This document shows positions 25,101 through 34,657 of a stretch of 64,000 nt of DNA, in pieces (within the stretch, counting starts at the first letter, position 1; every line of letters begins with the position of its first letter). The notes beneath the pieces are model-generated. The model saw only the letters and a program-made list of their open reading frames with translations. It was not told the DNA's origin and made no database searches. Both the position numbers and the translations under genes were made by a program. Origin of the DNA: Streptomyces pyxinicus (lineage in GTDB: Bacteria; Actinomycetota; Actinomycetes; Streptomycetales; Streptomycetaceae); the NCBI RefSeq assembly GCF_024753135.1, contig NZ_JANUGP010000004.1, positions 62,001 through 126,000 on the forward strand, in the 5' to 3' direction.

Positions 25101-28100
25101 GAGCTGGTCGAGGTCGTTGTACGTCATGTGCGTCTCGCCCACGTCGGGGTCGGTGGCGAGAATCTGTCGGCCGCGCACGTCGTACTCGTACAACCAACGG
25201 TTGCCGGCCTCGTCCTTCACCTCCGTCAAACGGCCCGCCGCGTCGTACGCGTAGGTCGTGGTGTCCGCGTCACCGTTCGGCGAGGATGCCTTGAACTCCA
25301 GGACCTTGATGTTCTGCCCCTGGGCGTTGACGTAGGTCGCGGTCGGCGTCTCGCCGTCCGGCGGGTCGATCGTGGTGTGGTCGCCGTGGTAGGCGGCCTT
25401 GGTCCGCCACTTCTCCTCCCCTGCCACGCGGAAGATCTCGTCCGTGGGCCGCCCCGCCCCGTCGTACACCGTCTCCGTCTCCCGAGGCGTCCCCTCGGAC
25501 GCGTCCGCCACGCCCACGAAGGTCGTGCCGATGGCGGCGGAGTTGTAGAAGGGGCCGATCTCCTTGACGGCCAGGCCGCGGGAGTCATACTCGGTGGTGG
25601 TCACGACACGGCCGGAGTTGGCGGCCGGGGTCTGGGACTGGCGCTCGCGCAGGAGCCCGTCCTGGAGCTGATGGCTGACCGCGACGGAGCCGTTCGGCAG
25701 GAGCGACTTCGTGGTGGTGACGACCGGGCCGTTGTTGCGGACCAGGTAGGCGTACTCCAAGGACGGTGTGTCCGAGGACTTCGCGCGGCCCGGTAGCCAG
25801 ACCTTCAGCAGGCGGCCGAGGGCGTCGTAGTCCAGGTCGGTGCGCTGCTTGTTGGCGTCGACCGTGGCGGTGACCAGGCCCCAGCGGGGGTCGACCGTCG
25901 AGGTCGTCGAGTTGCCCACCGGGTCGGTGACCTTCATGCCGGTGACCGGGCCGCCCGTGGTCGGCGTGTACGTCGTCCTCGTCGTGTTGCCCTGCTGGTC
26001 GGCGGAGTCCGTAACCCGGCCGTGGACGTCGTACTTCGCGGTCGACGTCGTCACGTACTGCGGGGTGCCGTCGTCCGCGTAGCCCTTGACCTTCTCGCTG
26101 CGCACCACGTCGCCCTTGGTGGGCGTGGTGCCGTAGGTGTCGGGGTCGTCGTACCAGGTGCGGACGTCGGAGATCGCCTCGCCCTTGTAGGACGGGGGGC
26201 CGTCGTCGCAGTTGACCGGGACCACCGTCACGCGCTTGAGGAGCGTGAGCAGATTGGCCTTGGTGTTGCGGTTGTAGCTGTTCGTCGTGCAGGTGTCGTC
26301 GTCCGGGTCGGACAGGTCGCCCGAGTCGGAGGAGCGCTCCAGCATGCCGTAGGAGTCATAGAAGTGCTCGATGGCGGCGCGGCGGACCTTGCCGTCGTCG
26401 AGCGCGGTGCGGGTCTTCGTCGACTTCACGGCCGCGTACGTCGCCTCGTCGCTGCCTTCGGTCGCCGTGGCCTCGGACTTCCAGGGGGTGCTGACAGTGC
26501 CGGAGATCTCCTCGCTGCCGTTGTAGGTGCGCTGCTCCAGCTGGAAGCCCTGGTGGCGGGCGTCGTCGCGGACCTTGGTGCCGTCGGAGGCCGTGACCGA
26601 GACCGACTTGGTGCCGCCGGAGTCCTTCTCCCTGTCGCCGTCCATGCCCTGGAGGTAGGTGGTCTCGGTGCGCAGCTGCTTGCTGCCCGCGTCACCGGTC
26701 TTCACGGTCACCTTGCGGAAGCCGCGCCACTGGTTCCAGGTCTTCTTCTTGGTCTTGACGAGCTCGCTGTCGTCGAAGGCCCAGGCGGCGCCCGCGTAGT
26801 CGTAGGAGGTGACCTTGTTCGGGCCGGTGACGGTGACCTCGTCCTCGATCACCGTGTCGACGACGAACTTGTGGAACCAGTCCTCCTTCTCCCCGACCGT
26901 GCCCTCCTTCGACCAGAAGGACGGCATGCACCGCTTGGTGTTGGTCTCGGGGGTGGGGAGGTTCGACGGGGTGCACTCGGTGGGCTTGTAGTTGACCGAG
27001 ATGGTGCCGCCGGTCTCCGACTGGATGGCCCGGATGCGCCACTTGTACATGGGCAGGCGGTCGTCGGCGCCGGTGTCGACGCGGTTGGCGTCCTGCCGCT
27101 CGTAGAAGGTGACTTTCGGAAGCTTGTTCGCGCCGTCCTTGCCGGAGTGGGTGACGGACTCCAGCCACATCGCCGGGGAGTGGGTGGTGTCGGCGCTCTG
27201 GTACTTGTGCGCCAGCTCCCACTCGTCGACGTCCGTGTACGTCTTCCCGTCGGACGCCAGGACCTGCGTGGTGACCTTCGCCAGGCGCTTGCGGCTGAAG
27301 AAGGTCGGGGACCACTGGTCTTTGCACTCGGTGTCGGAGGTGCAGATCTGCTCGAACGGCACGTCCGGCCAGCGCTTGGCGGTGGACTCCTTCAGGTCGC
27401 CGGGCTCACAGTCGGCGGCGGCGCCGGTGCAGCGCTCGGCCGTGGAGAAGACGACCTGGGCGGGGGCGGCGGTGGCGTTCTCCTTGCCCTCCTGCTCGCC
27501 GTACTCGACGCGCTTGAGGTAGCCGCCGCGGTCGTACGACACCACCTTGTCACCGCGCACCGAGTCGTACTTGTTGGTCTCGGTGCCGTAGTAGTACGTC
27601 ATCGAGTTGCCGTGGACGTCGACGACGTAGTCGAGGTTCCAGCGCCAGGTCTGCTGGCAGCGGGACTCCTTGAAGGTGTCCTTGTGGCAGGGCTCGTCCT
27701 TGTCGTCGCCGAAGACCGGGACCTCCCAGGAGGAGCCGGTGAACTCGGTGTCGGCGGACTCGCGCTTGCCCTTGCCGAAGTAGTAGCGGGTGCCGTCGGT
27801 CGTGGTGACGACCCAGTACTCCTTGTCGTCGTCGGAGTTGAAGCCGCCGGTCCTCCGCTCGACGCGGGTGCCGTCGTCCTGCTTGAGACGGAACTCGTTC
27901 GCCGACTTCTTCACCAGCTCGCCGGCCCGGCCGCCGAAGTTCATGGTGGCGTTGTCGGAGTGCCAGCACAGGTCGTACTTCTGCGACCCGGCCTCGTCGT
28001 GGCCGTCGTCGGTGCAGGAGCGGTACAAGCGCTCGATGTAGCCGGCGCTGAGGTCGAAGCCCTCGCCGGCCCAGGAGGTCTGGTTGTTGCTGGAGGCAGT

Positions 28101-29003
28101 ACGGCCGTCCGTGGACGCCGAGTTGTAGGCCAGGCCCAGCTGCGGGGAGGGACCCGCGATCGCGGGCGGGACACGCAGCGGGTACTGTCAGGTGAAGGAG
28201 CCGGTCTGAGCCGCCACCTGCCAGGACGCCGAAGGGGCGAGGGACGTCGCGGTGTAGGAGCCGGAGCCTCCAGAGGGCGCGGCCGAGACCGCAAGCAGCG
28301 GGGCCTTCGTGCCCACGGCGGCGGGCACGTCCGCGGTGAGCTTCTGCGCGCGGACGTCGTTGCCAGTGGCGAGCGGCGTGACCGTCTGGCAGGCCGCCGC
28401 CTTCGGCGTGGTCAGCGCACAGGCCGGCAGCTGGACCAGCCGCAGCCGCTGCGCCCAGTCCCCGCCGTAGGCCTGGGCGAAGGACGCGTATTCGACCTCC
28501 ACCGAGACTTTCGCGGGCGCGGCGGCCGTGGTCAGGGAGGTTCGTGTGTCCGCGTTGGTGACCTTCAGCAGCAGGCCGTCGATGCCGGCCTTGCGCGCGG
28601 CATCGTGGCCCAGGACGTCGACCGTGGCCCGGGCGAGGGTGGCCGCGCGGGCCGAGCGGGCATGGGCGGCAGCGATCCGCACCGGGAGGCCGCCTGCCTT
28701 GATGCTCCGCGGGGCCCTGCCACCGTCCAGGGCGACGGTGGCGCTGCCCGGCTTCGGCCAGGACGCTTTCGGAGCGCGTGAACTGCCGTACCCCGCAAGG
28801 TGCTTGAGCGGAGTGACCTCACCGCCCTCCTCTACCACGGGGGTGGAGGGCACGTCCTGGGTCTTGGGCCGTCGCTGCTCCCGGGCATCGTCGTCACCGA
28901 GTGCGGGGGCCGCCTGAAGCAAGGTCAGGGTCAGGGCCGCGGACACCGCTGCGGCCAGATGTTTCGCCCATCTATGGACGTGATGTCTCCGTGTTGAGCG
29001 CAT
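22155..29003 (-). pseudogene. RHS-repeat polymorphic toxin with HINT and HExxH metallopeptidase domains, interrupted by in-frame TGA
   Basis: One frame of 2,282 codons from ATG 29003 (strong GGAGGGG upstream) to 22155, broken only by TGA at 28188-28190 (codon 272). The context QTGSFT-stop-QYPLRVPPAIAGPS reads naturally with Trp (TGG) there. Order: signal peptide (residues 1-36, ending APALG); secretion/RHS N-terminal region; many YD repeats (YDAAGRLTEVKDEAGNRWLYEYD-like); the core end-motif NPLVFPDPTGLWWGESW; a Lys/Pro linker; a HINT autoprocessing domain (from SCKVGNSFLPGTTVLMADG to VLVHNC); and a 135-residue toxin domain with the zinc-protease motif HESYHH. If the TGA is real, only a 271-residue secreted fragment is made unless read through. 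The 5' partner gene is the LamG protein. Confidence 0.88.
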
Positions 29004-29032
29004 GCGCGCTCCCCTCCCGTGTGATGTGGGGT

Positions 29033-29066
29033 GCCCGGGCGCCGGTCGACTGCCGTGCGCCCGGGC
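29033..29066. terminator. Hairpin between the LamG and RHS genes
   Basis: GCCCGGGCGC (29033-29042) and GCGCCCGGGC (29057-29066) are perfect complements around a 14-base loop. It starts 40 bp after the LamG-protein stop on the minus strand and 30 bp before the RHS start. It may attenuate read-through between the two genes. Confidence 0.5.
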
Positions 29067-29105
29067 GAAGCCGCTCTGGTCAGGAGCCGCCGGTTGCCGG
29101 ATGAG

Positions 29106-31979
29106 CTAGTCGTTCGCGAGCCGGTAGATCTCGGTGCCGGAGAGCAGGCCGGGTACCAGGCGTACGTCGTCGATGTCGCCGGCGAAGTAGTCGTGCCACG
29201 CGCCGTCGTACTGGGCGCGGCCTATGTTCAGACCCTTGCCTGCGTTCCAGACACCGGTGACGGTGGTGCCGCCCTGCTCTTCACCGTCGACGTAGAGGGT
29301 GAACTTCCGTGCCGCCGGGTCGTAGGCGCCGGCCAGGTGGGTCCACTTGCCGACGGTCGCGGGCCGCTCGCTGGTCGCCATGGCGCGGACGATGTCGGAG
29401 CCGTCCTTGTCAGCGATGTGGCGGCCGAAGATCCAGCGCTTGTAGGCCGTGGAGTAGTAGAGGTTGAGGCCGTTGCCGCTGGTGCCGGCCTGGCTGATCA
29501 CCGAGATGTTCTCGCTCAGCGAGGTCGGCCGCACCCAGGCCGAGACGGTGAACGCCTGTCCCGTGTGGACGGCGGAGGCGGCGGTGGCGTAGTCGCTGCT
29601 GCCGTTGAAGCGCAGGGCCTTGTCGGCTGCCTCGGTTGCGGAGTGGTTGCCCGCGACCCAGTCGGCGCCCTTGACGGTGAGGTCACGGTCGTGGCCGGAG
29701 GTGTCGGGGGCGGTGGCGCCGGAGGTCTGGTCGAGGCCGTAGACGGCGGCGGCGCAGGTGTCGGCGAGGGCGTCCGCGCAGGCGCGATCGGCGGTGAAGA
29801 TGTACTTCTCCAACGGACCGCGGTTGCCCGCCCGGTCGACGCTGCGGACGTACAGCACGTTCGGCCCGAAGGACGAGGTCGGCACCTCGATGGTGGCGTC
29901 GCCGCCGAGGCTCGCGGGTGTGGCCTTGCGGCCGGGGGTGTCGCTGCCGAGGTCCCACTCGTAGTACTCGACATCGTTCTTGAAGACGGAGTCGGAGTTG
30001 CCGTTCGCGGAGAGGGTGAAGTGTCGCTTGACGCCGACGGGCAGGTCCGCCTCGCCGTCCGCCGGTTTCACCAGCGGCTTGGTGTCGGGCCGTTCGGTGT
30101 CCACCACGAACTCGCACCAGTCGGACCAGTCCGAGTAGCCGGAGTCCTTCAGCTTGCCGGTGGAGCCGTCGTAGAGCTGGGCGTGCCACTTGTAGCCGTG
30201 GCCGTGGACGAGCTCCCTGACGGGCATGCTCTCCTCGAAGACGCCCTCGTTCTGCGGGCCGTCCTTGCCCTCGTAGACGATGGGCCGGCCGTCGACCTGG
30301 TCCCAGACGCGGAAGGTGGCGGTGAGGTTCTGGCCGGTGCCGTCGCTGTAGGAGTCGGCGTCGGTGCCGTTGACCGCCATGGTCGGGGTGTCGTCACGGA
30401 TCCACGGGCGCTTGGTGTTGTCCGTGGTGCAGGTCTTCTCCTCCGGGTTGGCCAACCGCTCGTTGTAAGGCTTGCCCGGAGTGGTGTTGTACGTGACGAC
30501 CAGCTTGGCGTTGTCGCCGCGGAACCGCTTCCAGGAGTTCGCGTCGTCCTCGTCGGCGGCCCGCAGCGAGAAGGCGATCGGATCCTCCGCCTTGGCCTTC
30601 TTACGGACGGTGGAGGTGAGGTTCTCGTTGCTCTCGTCGGCGTTGTCCTGGAAGTCGACCCAGCTCGCCGGGGCATCCGGGCTGCAGCTGTCGCCGCGGC
30701 CGTAGGCCACCGTGCGGTCGACCATCAGGTCGCCGTCCTTGGGCTTGTTGTTCCAGTTGGTCGCGGAGTCGACGCCGCCCTCGGCCACCGCGTGCAGGTT
30801 GACGGTGCTCTTCTGGCAGGAGAAGGAGAAGGTCTCGTAGACCTCGAAGACCGCCTTGGAGATCGTGCGGTTCTTCCATCCGGAAGTGCCGAACTGGAAG
30901 TACATGCGGTTGGTGTACGGCGAGGAGCTGCACACGTAGTAGGTGCCGCCGATGGACTTGTACGAGCAGCGGCCGACGCCCTCGTCCTTCTTGAACTTGT
31001 GGAACTCGGTGCTCGGGTGTGCGCTGGAGACGTACAGCCACTCGCTCTTGGACATGCCGGCCTCCGGGTCGAGGTAGACCGGGAAGTGGGTATCGGAGGC
31101 GGTCAGCACGGAAGCGTCGGGCTCGACGGTGACGGCGGACGAGGTCACGTCCAGGCCCATGTCGGCGACCTTCGCGGCAGCGTCGGGCGCGTCCTCGACG
31201 GGGGCGCCGGAGCCGGAGGCCGGCACGGCGTCCGCCGGGACCTCCTCGGCAGTGGTCGCGGAGTCCCACATCTTGGGTGCCTGGCCGGCGAAGATCCGCT
31301 CGCCGGAGGCGTCCACCGCCTGCAGTCCGCCGGTCGGGCCGGTGGTCAGATCGAGCCCCTCGGAGCGTACGGGCAGGCGCAGTTGGGCCAGCTCCGGGTT
31401 GTGCGCGGCCTCGGGCGTCTTGACCTTCAGGACGTACGAGTAGCCGGTGACCGTGGCGCTGGCCAGCAGGTCGACGCCGGGGAGCACCTCGCGGTACTCA
31501 GCGGTGTCGCCGTCCAGGACCGGCTCGGGCAGCGGCTTGGGCCAGCGCAGGGTGAAGGACTTGCCCTCGTCGCCCAGGGTGATCAGGTCGGTCGAGCCGG
31601 CGCCAGCGAAGGCAAGGCCGACGACGGCTGCCTTCGGGCCGACGGTGCCGTCGGCCCGTCGCTCGAGCGCGGCGTCGGCCTTCTCCCAGCTGCCGTCGGG
31701 GCGTTGCACTCGCTGCGGTTGCGCGCTGGTCTCGCTGGTGAGGCTGCCGTCCGGGTTGGCGAAGACGAGTTCGTCCTCGGTGCGTCGCGCGGTGATCTCC
31801 ACCGGTTCGCCGGTTTCTGCGGCCAGGGCGAACGCGGTCGCCTCGGCCGAGTTCGGTGTGCTGCCGGCCGCGTCGGCCGGACTGGTGGTAGCGGGCAGTG
31901 CACCCAGGACGACGGCGCCACCGAGCAGCACGCCGAGCATCCGGGCGGCACGAAGCCGCTGAAACCAAGGGTTGGTCAT
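29106..31979 (-). CDS. Secreted LamG / DNRLRE-domain protein paired with the RHS toxin
   Basis: 957 residues from ATG 31979, with GGAGGGGG about nine bases upstream. A signal peptide (RAARMLGVLLGGAVVLGALPATTSPADA) is clear. Residues 310-480 contain a DNRLRE-like beta region with FQFGTSGWKNRTISKAVFEVYE, typical of spore-coat and RHS-associated actinobacterial proteins. The middle carries Ig/FN3-like material (PDTKPLVKPADGEADLPVG). Residues 755-955 form a LamG/concanavalin-like jelly roll (FTVSAWVRPTSLSENISVIS, KWTHLAGAYDPAARKFTLYVDG, GDIDDVRLVPGLLSGTEIYRL). Such proteins are regularly encoded just before large RHS proteins and are presumed to help display or target them outside the cell. The gene itself is intact, unlike the two broken genes after it. 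Confidence 0.88.
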   Translation of the reverse strand: MTNPWFQRLRAARMLGVLLGGAVVLGALPATTSPADAAGSTPNSAEATAFALAAETGEPVEITARRTEDELVFANPDGSLTSETSAQPQRVQRPDGSWEKADAALERRADGTVGPKAAVVGLAFAGAGSTDLITLGDEGKSFTLRWPKPLPEPVLDGDTAEYREVLPGVDLLASATVTGYSYVLKVKTPEAAHNPELAQLRLPVRSEGLDLTTGPTGGLQAVDASGERIFAGQAPKMWDSATTAEEVPADAVPASGSGAPVEDAPDAAAKVADMGLDVTSSAVTVEPDASVLTASDTHFPVYLDPEAGMSKSEWLYVSSAHPSTEFHKFKKDEGVGRCSYKSIGGTYYVCSSSPYTNRMYFQFGTSGWKNRTISKAVFEVYETFSFSCQKSTVNLHAVAEGGVDSATNWNNKPKDGDLMVDRTVAYGRGDSCSPDAPASWVDFQDNADESNENLTSTVRKKAKAEDPIAFSLRAADEDDANSWKRFRGDNAKLVVTYNTTPGKPYNERLANPEEKTCTTDNTKRPWIRDDTPTMAVNGTDADSYSDGTGQNLTATFRVWDQVDGRPIVYEGKDGPQNEGVFEESMPVRELVHGHGYKWHAQLYDGSTGKLKDSGYSDWSDWCEFVVDTERPDTKPLVKPADGEADLPVGVKRHFTLSANGNSDSVFKNDVEYYEWDLGSDTPGRKATPASLGGDATIEVPTSSFGPNVLYVRSVDRAGNRGPLEKYIFTADRACADALADTCAAAVYGLDQTSGATAPDTSGHDRDLTVKGADWVAGNHSATEAADKALRFNGSSDYATAASAVHTGQAFTVSAWVRPTSLSENISVISQAGTSGNGLNLYYSTAYKRWIFGRHIADKDGSDIVRAMATSERPATVGKWTHLAGAYDPAARKFTLYVDGEEQGGTTVTGVWNAGKGLNIGRAQYDGAWHDYFAGDIDDVRLVPGLLSGTEIYRLAND

Positions 31980-32529
31980 GCCCTTGTCCCCCTCCGGGCT
32001 CTCCCCAGAGCCCGCTATGAAATTGATGTGTCCATGCTGTGAAGCAGTGACGAAAGAAACCTATGGGATTCCCTTTACCGAATCAAGGACGTTTCAAGAC
32101 CAACCCGCCCCACAGGTCACGCCGAGCTCGCGCAGAGTATGCACAACCCCATCGGTGGGCGTTTCTGCCACGGTTCGGCACGGAGCTGCGCAAGCTCAGC
32201 ACAGCATGGCGTGGGTTCCTCCGGCTCCTTGCCCAGCCTCGATCAGGAACGGCCACTGCGAGCCGGAGGACGCTATCCCTGTACGACGGCGTCACTGACG
32301 GGAAGATGTCCGACAGTGAGGTTGTCAAGATCGGACAGTCCCACCGCTTCCGATCGCCGCATCGAAGACGGTCTGTTCACCCCGTCGGCACTGGGCCACG
32401 ACAGGCCACTGATGGAGCGTCACGCACGCCTGTCCACCGGTTGTCCACCGAACCTCATTGCGTAGGCCCGAGCCGCCCCTCCCAGATAAGCAAAAGCCCA
32501 GCTCAGAGACTCAAGCCCGCAACATGGTC
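31980..32529. other. Intergenic region upstream of the LamG gene
   Basis: About 550 bp without a supported gene and clearly less GC-rich than the flanks. It must hold the promoter of the LamG-RHS operon. Short frames here have no family resemblance. Confidence 0.45.
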
Positions 32530-32592
32530 ACGGGGAACGCAACCCCGAACCTACGCATTACGATGCGCAGACAGCGAGTGCCCGATTGGCCG
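32530..32592 (-). pseudogene. Degenerate tRNA-Thr-like relic
   Basis: On the minus strand, CGTAATGCGTAGGT matches the anticodon loop and 3' side of the anticodon arm of the intact tRNA-Thr(CGT) at 55,817-55,890. It is followed by CGGGGTTGCGTTCCCCG, a T-arm-like hairpin with a damaged loop. The 5' half does not fold as a tRNA. It looks like a decayed second attachment-site scar 65 bp outside the island's left end. Confidence 0.45.
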
Positions 32593-32620
32593 GGATTCCA
32601 AGGTCAACGGAAACAAAAAA

Positions 32621-32646
32621 CCCCAGGTCAAAGCCATGACCTGGGG
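32621..32646 (-). terminator. Rho-independent terminator, original 3' flank of tRNA-Thr
   Basis: CCCCAGGTCA (32621-32630) pairs with TGACCTGGGG (32637-32646), loop AAGCCA. On the minus strand the stem is followed by TTTTTTGTTT. It lies ten bases beyond the truncated tRNA copy at 32,656, exactly where the terminator of an undisturbed tRNA-Thr gene would be. Confidence 0.8.
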
Positions 32647-32655
32647 TCCCCCATG

Positions 32656-32698
32656 GAGCCGCTTTCGGGATTCGAACCCGAGACCTACGCATTACGAG
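32656..32698. repeat. Left attachment repeat (tRNA-Thr 3' half)
   Basis: 43 bases identical to 55816-55858, from GAGCCGCTTTCGGG to the anticodon-loop sequence TTACGAG. The match stops abruptly on both sides. It lacks the 5' half of the tRNA, so it is the scar copy. Confidence 0.93.
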
Positions 32699-32835
32699 GG
32701 CCTGCAAGATCATTCCAGGGGATGCCGGGCGATGCCGCCGCATCCCGTTTTCGCAGACCAGAGGCTCGCGCCGTTGATCAGCATGATGGCCGGTCCGCCC
32801 TTGTGCCACCCAGTCCGCTCACGCAGCGAGATTGA

Positions 32836-33106
32836 TCATTTTGGCTTGGCGGGCACGACGAAGGACTCCCATGATCCGTTGGCGTCCTTGATGGTTTGCT
32901 CTTTCGCGCAGATGTACCGCCACGTGCCGAACTCGCCGAAGTCCTGGACGAGGCGCGCCCAGTCCCCAGCAGCAGCTTCTTCTCCAAGACCTCGGGGCCG
33001 TTTGCTCGATCGTCGGCCATGCCCCAACGACCCAGTAGGTTTCCTCGACGTCCAAGAGGATGAAGTCCGGGTCGTACTTCAGCTCCGCACCGGCAACGCA
33101 CCTCAC
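32836..33106 (-). pseudogene. Frameshifted remnant of an unknown gene
   Basis: From GTG 33106 one frame reads ELKYDPDFILLDVEETYWVV and then GAWPTIEQ before losing sense; the next frame continues GEEAAAGDWARLVQDFGEFG, TWRYICAKEQTIKDANG and SWESFVVPAKPK to the stop at 32836. The two halves look like one small soluble protein interrupted by a single indel near 33,010. I do not recognise the family. The 5' end abuts an IS remnant exactly, which suggests that the N-terminal part was replaced by it. Confidence 0.6.
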
Positions 33107-33195
33107 GTGATCGCGACATGGCGCAACCTCGCCATCGACACCCTGACGCTGAAGGCGTCACCAACATCGCCGCCGCCCTACGCCGCACCGGCTGA
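33104..33195 (+). pseudogene. 3' remnant of an ISAs1-like transposase gene
   Basis: The plus strand encodes HVIATWRNLAIDTLTL and, one frame over, GVTNIAAALRRTG followed by a stop. This matches the conserved C-terminal motif of ISAs1-family transposases (ATxRNLAIxLLRLxGxTNIAAALR). Only about 30 codons survive and a frameshift lies between the two parts. It shows that an insertion sequence once occupied this end of the island. Confidence 0.62.
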
Positions 33196-33307
33196 TGCGC
33201 TACTCCCACCTTGATCATGCTCGGCCCCACCTGATCACGAACCGGTACATCACGCGAGAACGATGAAACCCCGCCCAGAGGTATGGCTCATCCGGCACTT
33301 CGCCGAA

Positions 33308-34657
33308 CTATCCAGCGATTCCACTCCCATCAGCTTCCGCCTGACCCTCAATTATTTCGCTCGAAATACGCCCAAGGACCGCTTCGGCATCGGGATCATC
33401 GAAGCCCATTCGCCCCGTTTGGCGATTGTATCTATTTACCAGCACCTGAGGCCACGGCGAAGCTAGTCCACTGATCCGCTCATATTCACCCATCTCCGCA
33501 TTGGCCGGGGTTTTCACATTCTGCAGATCAATCAGTAGATCCGGAACAGTAAAGAATTTCGGCAGATGAAAGAAGCGATCATTCCGTCCAAGAATTACTC
33601 GTTTGCATCTCGCGCGCAAATCCTTGGAATCCTTTTCCAGTTTCGCGCGGCGCAACTTCTCGTCTCGACTCCAACCACCGCGTGGCGCTGCGGCGTCCTT
33701 GAGTCGACGCCACTCGAGATCAGCATCACCCCAGGAAAGAAAGGGTTCGACTTCGAGAAGGGGATCCGCTGCCACCAGAAGATGCCGGTCCGCCTTTCCG
33801 TTGGCCAGGTCACAACTGGGTGTGAGCTGCACCCAGTAACGTTGCGTCCCCTGGTGCAACAGAAGGTCACCCGTATCAAATTTCTCCCCCATGGGAGGAA
33901 CTACATAGATACGGGACGGGTGCCAGTTGCTGGGCGCAGCCAAAGCTCGCCCCACAGGGCCACGCAGTCGATCCTCCCCATCGAGGGCCAGCGTCAACTC
34001 CAGCGATCGCGCCAAGCGCGCCACCAGGAGTGTGGTCTTCTCATCGGCGTCATATTCTCCCAGCGACGACCATTGCTCTGCGATATCCCAGAGGTACTCA
34101 CGGGTGACCTCTCGGACGTGGTCGGAGAGACCTCTCACGGCAATCGGCAACGTACTGTTGAAAGCCACCCTCACCGCGTCTAGCAGAACATCGGTGCGCT
34201 CCTCCTTTCCCACAATCTGCACAACAGGAGGCTGAGCCAGAGCCTCGACCCTCTCTGTATATGCGGTATAAAAGACGACCGGAACAAATCGAGTGGATTT
34301 CAGGTTGTCCAGCAGCTGCTCGCCTGCGTCGTCACTGCCCTGATCGTCACGAACGTCGAGAATTACGACATCGACCGTCTGCGCGCTCAGGATTGTCTCT
34401 GCCTGGGAGAAGTCCCCAACCGGGATCACTCTTGGTGCGCGGCCATAGGCTACATCTGACTGGAGAAGCTGGTCCTCGATGTCGTTTCGGTAGTCCTCGT
34501 TGTCTTCCACTATGACAACGGTCCACTCGGGGCTGGGCTCAGGAACGTCGACGGCCTTCACGCCGGCTATCCCCATGTCGTCGCGAGGCGTTCCGTTCAC
34601 GTCAGCGCCCGATTGGGCGCTGCCTTCCCGGGCTGCTCCATCCGGGCTCTCGATCAC
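33308..34657 (-). CDS. Response regulator with an unassigned C-terminal output domain
   Basis: 449 residues from GTG 34657, overlapping the kinase stop by four bases (GTGA). Residues 45-165 are a receiver domain with every key residue: Glu51-Asp52 acidic pocket, Asp101 phosphoacceptor in VVILDVRDD, Thr131 in VVFYTAYT, and Lys151. A helical linker (to about 230) leads to a C-terminal domain with no DNA-binding motif that I can see. It contains YWVQLTPSCDLANG, RHLLVAADPLLEVEPF, RNDRFFHLPKF and PWPQVLVNRYNRQTGRMGF, suggesting an enzyme or protein-binding output rather than transcription. Codon use is atypical for Streptomyces (AGA, AAT and GTA within one stretch near 33,430). It is probably phosphorylated by the kinase at 34,654. 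Confidence 0.82.
   Translation of the reverse strand: MIESPDGAAREGSAQSGADVNGTPRDDMGIAGVKAVDVPEPSPEWTVVIVEDNEDYRNDIEDQLLQSDVAYGRAPRVIPVGDFSQAETILSAQTVDVVILDVRDDQGSDDAGEQLLDNLKSTRFVPVVFYTAYTERVEALAQPPVVQIVGKEERTDVLLDAVRVAFNSTLPIAVRGLSDHVREVTREYLWDIAEQWSSLGEYDADEKTTLLVARLARSLELTLALDGEDRLRGPVGRALAAPSNWHPSRIYVVPPMGEKFDTGDLLLHQGTQRYWVQLTPSCDLANGKADRHLLVAADPLLEVEPFLSWGDADLEWRRLKDAAAPRGGWSRDEKLRRAKLEKDSKDLRARCKRVILGRNDRFFHLPKFFTVPDLLIDLQNVKTPANAEMGEYERISGLASPWPQVLVNRYNRQTGRMGFDDPDAEAVLGRISSEIIEGQAEADGSGIAG

Noticed and set aside
22263-28781. Long plus-strand frames opposite the RHS gene
   Set aside because: Composition is Val/Gly/Arg/Asp-rich with no domains; the minus-strand RHS repeats, HINT and protease motifs explain the DNA.
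29031-32042. 1,003-residue plus-strand frame opposite the LamG gene
   Set aside because: Shadow of the LamG/DNRLRE protein; no recognisable motifs or ribosome-binding site.
32458-32835. Plus-strand frame containing GFEPETYALR
   Set aside because: This peptide is the translation of the tRNA-Thr 3' half and is a well-known artefact.
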